From positions 1-6,877 of the forward strand of contig JAESQG010000470.1 in assembly GCA_016765265.1 (NCBI GenBank): a stretch of DNA of 6,877 nucleotides, read 5' to 3'. The notes below the pieces were generated by a model. That model made no database searches, was not told the DNA's origin, and saw only the letters and a list, made by a program, of their open reading frames with translations. The stretch comes from Pseudomonadales bacterium (GTDB taxonomy: Bacteria > Pseudomonadota > Gammaproteobacteria > Pseudomonadales > DC-out160). A program made the translations under genes and the position numbers. Below are positions 1 through 5,798 of the stretch, in pieces; the first letter of the stretch is position 1, and every line of letters begins with the position of its first letter.

Positions 1-1
1 A

Positions 2-1096
2 CCTGCGCCCCGCATCGCTGGGCAGGGGCGGTTTCGAGATTGCTGTGATTTACATCCTTCGAAACTTGTTGTTGGTGATGCGCTGTTAGGTAGGGTCATT
101 GATGCTCATGGAAAGGCCATTGATGGCGCGTCACAGCCTAAATGTGCAGACACTGCACCGTTATACCGAGAGTCCCCAGACCCAATGCAACGCCTGCCAG
201 TGGACAAACCCTTGGTAACAGGCATACGTGCTATCGACTCTATGTTAACGGTAGGCCTGGGACAACGGGTGGGTGTCTTTGCCACTGCCGGTGGTGGCAA
301 AAGTACCTTACTCGGAATGTTAGCGAGAGGCACTGAAGCAGATATCAATATCATTATCATCGTGGGTGAAAGGGGCCGCGAAGTCAGCGAGTTTATTGAA
401 GACAGTTTAGGTACAGAGGGGTTGAAAAAAAGTGTGGTCATCATCGCCACATCGGATAAACCGGCACTGGAACGCAGTCGTGCTGCTTACGTGGGGCACA
501 CCATAGCGGAATACTTTCGTGATCAAGGGAAACGGGTTCTGCTGCTAATGGACTCTGTCACTCGATACGCCCGCGCCTTGCGAGAAATCGGTCTCGCTTT
601 GGGGGAACCGCCCGCTAGACGTGGATTTCCTCCTTCTGTATTTTCCAAATTACCACAACTCTTCGAACGTTCCGGTAACAATGAACGGGGATATATAACG
701 GCTATTTATACCGTATTGGTTGAAGACGAAGAGGAGGATGACCCTATCGCAGAAGAGGTTCGCTCATTGCTAGACGGCCATATTGTCCTGACCCGACAGC
801 TGGCCTCCTCTGGCCACTATCCTGCAATCGATATTCTCCGCAGCACTAGCCGAGTCATGACCCGTATCGTCAACACAGAACATATCACCGCTGCCGCCGA
901 GCTAAGAAGGCGACTCGCAAAATACCGGGATATAGAATTACTGCTACAGCTTGGAGAATATGAGCCAGGCCATGATTTGGAAGCAGATATAGCCATTGCT
1001 TCCTATCAACCCATTCGTCAATTATTGGTACAAAGTACAAATGAGGTAAAATGCTTTGATAACACAGTGACTGAATTAAAACACTTAGCCCAATGA
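2..1096 (+). CDS. sctN: Type III secretion system export ATPase SctN (YscN/HrcN family), 5' end missing
   Basis: This is the hexameric cytoplasmic ATPase at the base of the injectisome, which strips chaperones from and unfolds secretion substrates. The frame is open from base 2. Convincing homology starts near base 62 (KLVVGDALLGRV) and continues unbroken to the TGA at 1094-1096. The N-terminal ~100 residues lie outside the window. Visible features are a Walker A-type loop ATAGGGKS (281-304), the catalytic Glu of GERGRE (368-370), a Walker B region VLLLMDSVTRYARAL with Asp at 551-553, and the F1/alpha-beta signature PAIDILRSTS (821-850, matching the PROSITE pattern). The following Arg of SRVM is the expected arginine finger. 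AGGGKST, rather than the flagellar AGTGVGKS, favours an injectisome ATPase of the Ysc type over FliI, and the sctO/sctP neighbours agree. The ATG at 185 is internal, because conserved sequence continues upstream of it. Bases 1-55 read poorly in this frame and may contain a frameshift. The gene overlaps sctO by 4 bp (ATGA). Confidence 0.93.
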   Translation, partial: PAPRIAGQGRFRDCCDLHPSKLVVGDALLGRVIDAHGKAIDGASQPKCADTAPLYRESPDPMQRLPVDKPLVTGIRAIDSMLTVGLGQRVGVFATAGGGKSTLLGMLARGTEADINIIIIVGERGREVSEFIEDSLGTEGLKKSVVIIATSDKPALERSRAAYVGHTIAEYFRDQGKRVLLLMDSVTRYARALREIGLALGEPPARRGFPPSVFSKLPQLFERSGNNERGYITAIYTVLVEDEEEDDPIAEEVRSLLDGHIVLTRQLASSGHYPAIDILRSTSRVMTRIVNTEHITAAAELRRRLAKYRDIELLLQLGEYEPGHDLEADIAIASYQPIRQLLVQSTNEVKCFDNTVTELKHLAQ

Positions 1097-1611
1097 ACAC
1101 AAATCCTAACAGTGAACGTCAACTAAAAAAATTAGCGACCATTCGCGAACTACGTGTTAAGAATGCTCGCTCGGAATGGATCTCTGCTCGACAAAAGCTA
1201 AATTGTACTCGTACAACACTTTCCCAAACCGAAGCAATGCTAGACAGCGCAAATAGCCTTCTCAGAGTAGAGCTAAAAAAAATACCGTCCAATTCCGTTA
1301 GCATTAAGACGCTTTGTCAACGAGAATGCTATAACGCAAGCCTTAGTGTAGAGATTAAATTAAAGGAGAACAAAATAGTATTAGCGAGAGAACAGGTAGA
1401 AATCGATATAGGACAGGTAGACGATGCCTTAAAAAATATTCGCCATCTTCAGTTAAAACAAGAAGCACTGAAGCTACCCTTGAAAAAATACCATCGTGCT
1501 AATATACAGCGGAAAAAACAACAAGAAGAAGCACTCAATGAAGACCTAAGCAATGCTCCTAGACAACGATTAGGATCTATTGTAGGTGCTGTTTCAGGTG
1601 CTATAACATGA
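1093..1611 (+). CDS. sctO: Type III secretion stalk protein SctO (YscO family)
   Basis: A 172-residue, highly charged, helical protein. SctO/YscO, like flagellar FliJ, is a two-helix coiled coil that sits in the central channel of the ATPase hexamer, links it to the export gate SctV, and helps recycle chaperones. The sequence shows an N-terminal basic helix (LKKLATIRELRVKNARSEW, about residues 11-29), heptad-like helices to about residue 65, a short break near the NSVS region, and a long second helix to about residue 150 with KKxxRANIQRKKQQEEALNE. A low-complexity Gly/Ala tail follows. Its length is near that of YscO (about 155). Primary sequence similarity in this family is weak, so the name rests on size, coiled-coil pattern and position between sctN and sctP. 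The ATG lies inside the sctN stop (ATGA) with no clear Shine-Dalgarno, suggesting translational coupling. An A8 tract lies at 1275-1282. The gene overlaps sctP by 4 bp. Confidence 0.85.
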   Translation: MNTNPNSERQLKKLATIRELRVKNARSEWISARQKLNCTRTTLSQTEAMLDSANSLLRVELKKIPSNSVSIKTLCQRECYNASLSVEIKLKENKIVLAREQVEIDIGQVDDALKNIRHLQLKQEALKLPLKKYHRANIQRKKQQEEALNEDLSNAPRQRLGSIVGAVSGAIT

Positions 1612-2342
1612 ACACTAATATTAATAAATACATCAATAATCACATAATTGACCAACACCATAACAAAACTGCCCCTCTACACCTTCCCAGAGATCCTGAC
1701 GACAAGACGGATAAAAAAAAGCTCGCCAATAAAAGCGAAACCTTTAGAGCTTTATTACAAGATGAAGCCCCATTAAAAAAAACTACGGGAAAGGAAAAAG
1801 AAACGGTTCAGACTAATCCTGACAATATGGACTACGAACAAACCGAATTAAAAATAAGGAATACCCCATCAACCTATCACAACAACCTGCATATCAAAGA
1901 GCATATCAAAGAGCACGCCAGTGATGAATCAGGACCGTCGATACTAATCGATCCGGCCTTACTCTTAAAATTTCAACAGCCAAACATTAACCCAACAGAT
2001 AATGACACGAGCAGGACTTTAACTTTAGGTCATCAAAAACTGTTGGACCTGATAGCACGCCAGGTAAACAAGGCCTACTCAAACAAAATAATAACGGATG
2101 GAAAAAGCAAGCAGGTGGAAACCACACAAATGCTTATAAAATTGTCTAATGCCAGTTTACCTGACACAAGCCTGTTAATCACCCAGCAAAAAAGCGGAAC
2201 CTGGTTATTGAAAACCACCTCCGCTCAATATCACACAATAAACCTCATCAAACATTTCGCACCAAAACTCATTGACCGGTTCAATAAGAATGGACTGGGC
2301 AAGCTAAAAGTGAAGACTACAATTAATGACTCAGCCCACTAA
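1608..2342 (+). CDS. sctP: Type III secretion needle-length / substrate-switch protein SctP (YscP-like)
   Basis: A 244-residue protein in the sctP position. SctP proteins are secreted molecular rulers that set needle or inner-rod length and then switch the export gate to late substrates. The first ~130 residues are Lys/Asn/Thr/His-rich, of low complexity and presumably disordered, with a HIKE-HIKE repeat at about residues 95-102. The last ~105 residues look folded: a helix (HQKLLDLIARQVNKAY), two strands (TTQMLIKLSN, SLLITQQKSGTWLLKTT) and a final helix (LIKHFAPKLIDRFNKN), resembling the C-terminal switch domain of SctP/FliK-type proteins. No long ruler repeat is visible and the protein is shorter than YscP (about 455 to 515). 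It starts within the sctO stop (ATGA) with AGGTG about 9 bases upstream. A8 tracts occur at 1713-1720 and 1775-1782. The stop overlaps by 4 bp the stop of a convergent acyl-CoA synthetase gene, where sctQ would normally follow. Assignment leans on context. Confidence 0.75.
   Translation: MNTNINKYINNHIIDQHHNKTAPLHLPRDPDDKTDKKKLANKSETFRALLQDEAPLKKTTGKEKETVQTNPDNMDYEQTELKIRNTPSTYHNNLHIKEHIKEHASDESGPSILIDPALLLKFQQPNINPTDNDTSRTLTLGHQKLLDLIARQVNKAYSNKIITDGKSKQVETTQMLIKLSNASLPDTSLLITQQKSGTWLLKTTSAQYHTINLIKHFAPKLIDRFNKNGLGKLKVKTTINDSAH
1890..1913 (+). repeat. Perfect 12-bp tandem duplication inside sctP
   Basis: The unit CATATCAAAGAG occurs twice back to back (1890-1901 and 1902-1913). It is in frame with sctP and adds four residues (IKEH/HIKE register) in the disordered N-terminal part. 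Because the two copies are identical, the duplication is probably recent. In ruler proteins such in-frame gains would lengthen the spacer. Confidence 0.9.
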
Positions 2343-4126
2343 CCAAAACTTTCCACTCCTTCCCAGTATTTTTCTTCAAGTTCTCGTTTGATTAGTTTTC
2401 CTGATAATTGACGGGGAAGTTCCTTTTTAAATTCAATAATTTTCGGCAATTTAAAACCGTAAAGGCCCTCTTCCTTGCAAAACTGTAGCACCGCTTCTGA
2501 ACTCAGTTCTTGACCCTCCATAAGCTGAATAATCGCAGCGGGTATTTCACCCAAGTCCTCATCAGGCGCCCGAATAACCGCTACATCAAATACGCTAGGA
2601 TGTTTCTTAATAATGTTTTCGATTTCATTGGGGAAAAGGTTAACGCCACCACAGATGATCATCTCTTTTGCACGGGAGGTAAGATAGAGAAAATCATCGC
2701 CATCGATATAACCGATGAGTCCGTCGTCATACCAAGTAACCCCTTCGATAACCCTAAAGGCTTCTTCTGTTTTCTCTTTATCACCTTTGTACTGAAGACC
2801 TAACGCCATGGGGGACCGAATAAGGACTCTACCCTCTTTACCTTCTTCAGCCCACGCTTCTTTCTCCACATCATAGATAAGGCATTGAGCAGTTCGTGTT
2901 TTCCCAACACTGTTATAACGAACGTCTTTCTCTTGATAATCCTGCGGAACTAACACAGATACCAAACCTGTTTCCGATGCTCCATAGTATTCCATAAAGA
3001 CATCCTTTTTATTGCCTTGTTGTCGGAACAACGCATTAATGTCGCGTTTCACTTTTGGTGGACAAGGGGCCGCGGCACAAATAAGGCTATTCATGGTGCT
3101 TAAATCATATTTTGACAGCACCTCTGGTGGTAACGCAAGAACTCGCTCTAACATAGTAGGCGCTACAAAAGTCCAGTTGATACGCTGGTTTTGAATAAGT
3201 TTTAAAAACTCTTCAGCACTGAATTTTTTCATCACTACCGCTGTGCCGCCCAAGAAAAAAGGCAATACCGCAATTTGCACACCCGCATGATATAAGGGGC
3301 CAGGGATAAGGGAGCGAATATTCTTAGTTTTAGGATCTTTACAGTCGCCAATTTCAAACCAGTGGAAAGCCCCAACTTGCATGATAGTTAGTGCTTTTAC
3401 TTCGTCTTTAGTTGCGCCTCGACGTCTATCATCTGAATCATCAGCAAGTACAGCGCCAACTTCATCGCTGTTTAATAGTTTAGGCGTCCCTGTGGTGCCA
3501 CCACTATAGGGCGTGGGTGACAGGCCGAAAGAACCTTCAGGAATTGCATCATGAGAGGATTGAATCAATTTTTCGTAAGAAATATAACCTTCAGGAACGT
3601 TATCGCCAACAACGATAATATGCTCAACAGTTTCCAATTGTTGTTTTATGCCATCGACCACCTCAAGATAACTTGAGTCAATAACCAAGGCAATGGCTTC
3701 AGCTTTGTTGATGCAGGCAACAATTTCATTAGGTTTTAAATGCCAGTTTAACATTGGCATGGTTCGACCACTCATGGCAGTGGCCAGATTAACTTCAAAC
3801 CATTCGACACAGTTAGGTAACAGCTCCGCAACTCGCGCACCGGTAGGTACACCTAAGCTCGACAAACCATTCGCAAGGCGTAAAACTCGATCACGAAATT
3901 GTGCAAAAGTAACCGTCTCACTGTCACAGATGATAGCCTCGCGATTGCCCAGAGTTTCCCAATAGGAAGAGAAAAATGCTTGTCCGGCATTTACACCCTT
4001 GACCTTGCTTAGGTAAAGAGTCTTGGCAATGGTTAAGGCTCCATTTTTTAAGCCGATTTGTTTCGCGAGCCCAATGCCTGCGCCGCGAGTTTGTTTAAGT
4101 CGTAATGCCTCTTTGCTAGCTGTCAT
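2339..4126 (-). CDS. AMP-forming acyl-CoA synthetase / AMP-dependent ligase (ANL superfamily) with a deviant A7 motif
   Basis: A 595-residue, full-length adenylating enzyme expected to convert a carboxylic acid plus ATP and CoA to an acyl-CoA via acyl-AMP in the cytoplasm. Visible motifs are: A2-like MPMLNWHLKPNEI (about 123-135); the P-loop YSGGTTGTPK (207-216), lacking the usual Gly after Lys; GPLYHAG (276-282); VAPTMLERVL (321-330); AAAPCPPKVKR (351-361); A5 EYYGASETG (379-387); A8 TSRAKEMIICGGVNLFPNEIE (from 483, Arg 485); and the C-terminal catalytic Lys 577 in RQLSGK. A charged insert of about 50 residues separates the P-loop from GPLYHAG, as in FadD-like ligases. In the A7 motif, where relatives have (T/V)GD(V/L)G, this protein has DDGLIG, so Leu 470 replaces the ribose-binding Asp. 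The substrate cannot be read from sequence. The ATG at 4126 has a weak GGGA 7 bases upstream. The gene converges on sctP and lies downstream of the nucleoside transporter gene across a 329-bp gap containing a long hairpin. Confidence 0.9.
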   Translation of the reverse strand: MTASKEALRLKQTRGAGIGLAKQIGLKNGALTIAKTLYLSKVKGVNAGQAFFSSYWETLGNREAIICDSETVTFAQFRDRVLRLANGLSSLGVPTGARVAELLPNCVEWFEVNLATAMSGRTMPMLNWHLKPNEIVACINKAEAIALVIDSSYLEVVDGIKQQLETVEHIIVVGDNVPEGYISYEKLIQSSHDAIPEGSFGLSPTPYSGGTTGTPKLLNSDEVGAVLADDSDDRRRGATKDEVKALTIMQVGAFHWFEIGDCKDPKTKNIRSLIPGPLYHAGVQIAVLPFFLGGTAVVMKKFSAEEFLKLIQNQRINWTFVAPTMLERVLALPPEVLSKYDLSTMNSLICAAAPCPPKVKRDINALFRQQGNKKDVFMEYYGASETGLVSVLVPQDYQEKDVRYNSVGKTRTAQCLIYDVEKEAWAEEGKEGRVLIRSPMALGLQYKGDKEKTEEAFRVIEGVTWYDDGLIGYIDGDDFLYLTSRAKEMIICGGVNLFPNEIENIIKKHPSVFDVAVIRAPDEDLGEIPAAIIQLMEGQELSSEAVLQFCKEEGLYGFKLPKIIEFKKELPRQLSGKLIKRELEEKYWEGVESFG

Positions 4127-4171
4127 GTTGTGATCCCGCCGTAGAAATTATCTTGTGATAGGGGACTTCTT

Positions 4172-4343
4172 ATCATCCTTGAAACAGCAGCTGAACACCA
4201 AAGACCGCGCAACCCCTTGGCGCACCTAGCAAATTTAAAAAAGTGCTCATCACCAATAAGGTGACCACCCATTTTTTAAATTCACTATGCACACCAATGA
4301 ATTACACGTCTTTTTGGCATTCAACTGCTGTTTCAAGAATTAT
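4172..4343 (-). repeat. Long imperfect palindrome (about 172 bp), folding as a near-continuous hairpin in minus-strand RNA; MITE-like or structured RNA
   Basis: The left arm 4172-4242 is the inverse of the right arm 4272-4343. A 13-bp block CTTGAAACAGCAG (4178-4190) matches its inverse at 4325-4337 exactly, and the inner 11-bp block AATTTAAAAAA (4232-4242) matches 4272-4282 exactly. Hand alignment of the arms gives about 54 Watson-Crick pairs, 13 positions that are G-U pairs only when read as minus-strand RNA, 3 true mismatches (4174/4341, 4216/4298, 4226/4288) and small bulges near 4205 and 4314. The apical region carries a small hairpin, TCACC-AATAA-GGTGA (4250-4264). The element begins 112 bases beyond the stop of the nucleoside transporter gene and ends 45 bases before the ATG of the acyl-CoA synthetase gene, so minus-strand readthrough would contain it. 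It could be a degenerate MITE, a processing or transcript-stability element, or a structured 5' leader. No coding sequence fits inside. Confidence 0.8.
4232..4282 (-). terminator. Possible bidirectional Rho-independent terminator at the tip of the hairpin
   Basis: The apical part of the palindrome has an A6/T6-flanked layout. On the minus strand an AAAAAA run is followed by GTG, G, TCACC-TTATT-GGTGA and then CAC before a TTTTTT run, as in A-tract/stem/U-tract terminators. The GC stem is short (5 bp plus a 3-bp outer stem across an uneven internal loop), and it lies ~175 bases past the transporter stop. The case is therefore weak. Confidence 0.3.
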
Positions 4344-4369
4344 GAATCGGGACTATAAAAGTTCTTGGC

Positions 4370-4385
4370 TCTGATATCTATCAGA
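4370..4385. promoter_or_regulatory. 16-bp near-perfect palindrome, operator-like
   Basis: TCTGATATCTATCAGA consists of two 7-base inverted arms (TCTGATA / TATCAGA) around a 2-base centre. It lies between the nucleoside transporter stop and the long hairpin, upstream of the acyl-CoA synthetase gene. The size and symmetry suit a dimeric repressor site, but no factor is recognised and no convincing promoter overlaps it. As an RNA hairpin it would be too tight to be a good terminator. Confidence 0.35.
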
Positions 4386-4414
4386 TTAGAAAAATCATGC
4401 GCTACGAAAATCTA

Positions 4415-4434
4415 TATTGATTACATTATCAATA
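4415..4434. promoter_or_regulatory. Dyad TATTGAT-N6-ATCAATA, operator-like
   Basis: Seven-base perfect inverted arms (4415-4421 and 4428-4434) are separated by TACATT. The site lies 22 bases downstream of the nucleoside transporter stop. It may be a protein-binding dyad or a weak AT-only RNA hairpin, and AT-rich intergenic sequence produces such dyads fairly often. Confidence 0.25.
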
Positions 4435-4455
4435 GGTTAACTACCAGCGCCTTAA

Positions 4456-5724
4456 TTACATCAACAAACCAGCAATAGCACCCGTCATACAGGTCGCAAG
4501 CGTCCCCGATATAATGGATTTACCGCCCATGGCCACTATCTCATTTCGTCGCGACGGCGCCATCGTCGTTAAACCTCCGATCATAATTCCCAGACTACCT
4601 AAGTTAGCAAAACCGCACATAGCATATAACAGAATAAATCGGCTTCTTTCACTCAATACGTCACTGGGTATCTTCGCCAGCTCTAGGTAGGCGACAAACT
4701 CATTGAGTATGGTTTTTGTGCCCATCAACGCACCGGCGGTTTGCGCTTCAGCCCAAGGCACTCCCAGCAGCCACATCACCGGTGACATTAGCAATCCTAC
4801 CATTCGTTGCAGTGAGATTGCCTCACCACCCAGCTCAGGTAAAAAACCTAATAACTGATTGACCAAACTCACTAAGGCCACCAGGACAATTAACATCGCT
4901 ACAATATTTAAAAACAATTTTAGCCCCGACTCTGTACCCTGGGTGATAGCATCCATAGTGCTGGTAGCAGTGGATTTTGATACCGCTTGCGAAGTCGCTC
5001 CATCGATATCGGTATTAAGCCCTTCAACCACCTTCTTTTCCGGCACCATAACAAGTGCGATTATAATGGCAGCCGGTGCGCTGATAATAGATGCTGTCAG
5101 AATATGCCCCATTACATTCGGTATAACCGGTTCGAGTATTAATGCATACAACACCATTACGGTTCCCGCCACCGTAGCCATACCACAAGTCATCACAATA
5201 AATAGTTCACTACGCGTCATGGTGAGGAGATGAGGTTTGATAAATAGAGGCGCCTCAACCATGCCTACAAATACATTGGCCGCAGTAGACACCCCCACAG
5301 CGCCACTAATATTCATACTCTTTTGTAACATTTTAGAAATTAAATTGATGATAAAAGGCAGCACTCCCCAATAGAAAAGAACCGCAGACAATGCACTCAC
5401 CACTATAACTAATGGCAGTGCACGAAACGCCAAAATAAAACTGGCACCAGGAAATTTCTCATCAAAAGGTAAAGCCCCTCCGCCTAAATACCCAAACACC
5501 AGGGAAGTCCCAGCTGTAGTACCACTCTCCAGCCAAAGAACAAACTCATTTAATACTAAAAAACCATCACGAACGATACCTATCTTAAGCAGCAAAATTG
5601 CCAAAACAATTTGTATTGAAAATCCAATACCCACGATTTTCCACGGAACAATTCGTCGATCTTCACTAATCACCCACGCGAAGGCAATCACAAATAATAA
5701 CCCCAGAACACCTTGGTACATCAT
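4456..5724 (-). CDS. Concentrative nucleoside transporter (CNT / NupC family), probably Na+-coupled
   Basis: A 422-residue inner-membrane protein that matches the Vibrio cholerae CNT layout over its whole length and imports nucleosides or a related compound by ion symport. Visible elements are: three N-terminal hydrophobic helices; the ESGTTAGTSLVFG hairpin region (66-78); FILAFRALP (96-104); the first re-entrant loop AANVFVGMVEAPL (148-160); a polar loop (230-263); GTKTILNEFVAY (335-346); and CGFANLGSLGI (370-380). Compared with VcCNT, the ribose-binding residues Glu157, Asn341, Glu342, Asn374 and Ser377 are kept, and so is the Na+-site Asn150/Val153. The nucleobase-contacting Gln-Thr pair of GQTEAP is Met155-Val156 here, so base specificity is probably changed. 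A good AGGAAA lies just upstream. ATG occurs twice in a row, and the second has the better 8-base spacing. The gene lies 103 bp after selO in the same direction and may be co-transcribed. Confidence 0.92.
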   Translation of the reverse strand: MMYQGVLGLLFVIAFAWVISEDRRIVPWKIVGIGFSIQIVLAILLLKIGIVRDGFLVLNEFVLWLESGTTAGTSLVFGYLGGGALPFDEKFPGASFILAFRALPLVIVVSALSAVLFYWGVLPFIINLISKMLQKSMNISGAVGVSTAANVFVGMVEAPLFIKPHLLTMTRSELFIVMTCGMATVAGTVMVLYALILEPVIPNVMGHILTASIISAPAAIIIALVMVPEKKVVEGLNTDIDGATSQAVSKSTATSTMDAITQGTESGLKLFLNIVAMLIVLVALVSLVNQLLGFLPELGGEAISLQRMVGLLMSPVMWLLGVPWAEAQTAGALMGTKTILNEFVAYLELAKIPSDVLSERSRFILLYAMCGFANLGSLGIMIGGLTTMAPSRRNEIVAMGGKSIISGTLATCMTGAIAGLLM

Positions 5725-5729
5725 TCTTC

Positions 5730-5735
5730 TTTCCT
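5730..5735 (-). promoter_or_regulatory. Ribosome binding site of the nucleoside transporter gene
   Basis: AGGAAA on the minus strand lies 5 bases before the first ATG (5722-5724) and 8 before the second, in-frame ATG (5719-5721). The spacing slightly favours the second codon as the true start, which would shorten the protein by one residue. Confidence 0.6.
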
Positions 5736-5758
5736 ACTATCTTCTAACACGATAAAGA

Positions 5759-5798
5759 CTACTAAGAATTCCTAAGAACTGCTAAGAACTGCTAAGAA
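5759..5798. repeat. 10-bp tandem repeat, four copies, between selO and the transporter gene
   Basis: On the minus strand the unit TTCTTAGNAN is repeated four times without gaps: 5798-5789 and 5788-5779 are identical (TTCTTAGCAG), and 5778-5769 and 5768-5759 are diverged. It occupies much of the 103-bp gap and abuts the 18-bp repeat array next to it. At 10 bp, close to one DNA helical turn, any bound factor would face one side of the helix. It is more likely the product of replication slippage. Confidence 0.85.

Larger units (their letters stand above)
4162..4354. repeat. GGGACT direct repeats flanking the long palindrome (candidate target-site duplication)
   Basis: GGGACT occurs at 4162-4167 and again at 4349-4354, in direct orientation, 4 to 5 bases outside the ends of the paired arms of the palindrome. 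This is what a 6-bp target-site duplication around a MITE-like insertion of about 181 bp (4168-4348) would look like. A 6-base match near both ends could also occur by chance, so this supports but does not establish mobility. Confidence 0.4.

Noticed and set aside
185..187. ATG at 185 as the start of the ATPase gene
   Set aside because: Family-conserved sequence (VGDALLGRV, then LYRESPDP) continues in the same frame upstream, so this Met is internal.
106..450. 114-residue minus-strand reading frame opposite sctN
   Set aside because: It lies entirely antisense to the Walker A region of the ATPase gene, and its composition is that of a shadow frame.
3693..3965. 90-residue plus-strand reading frame opposite the acyl-CoA synthetase gene
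   Set aside because: It is a shadow of the conserved ligase gene with no recognisable domain or independent context. The same applies to the frames at 2510-2803 and 3012-3194.
4127..4171. Sigma-70 promoter (GATAAT as -10) just upstream of the acyl-CoA synthetase gene
   Set aside because: GATAAT is a fair -10, but nothing resembling TTGACA sits 16-18 bases upstream, so a promoter cannot be called from sequence alone.
4172..4343. Integron attC site
   Set aside because: No RYYYAAC/GTTRRRY ends are found at the arm termini, and the paired arms are far longer than attC arms. No integrase or cassette pattern is present.
4859..5233. 124-residue plus-strand reading frame opposite the nucleoside transporter gene
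   Set aside because: It is antisense to well-conserved transporter codons. It is Thr/Ile/Ala-rich as expected for a shadow of hydrophobic helices and has no family resemblance.
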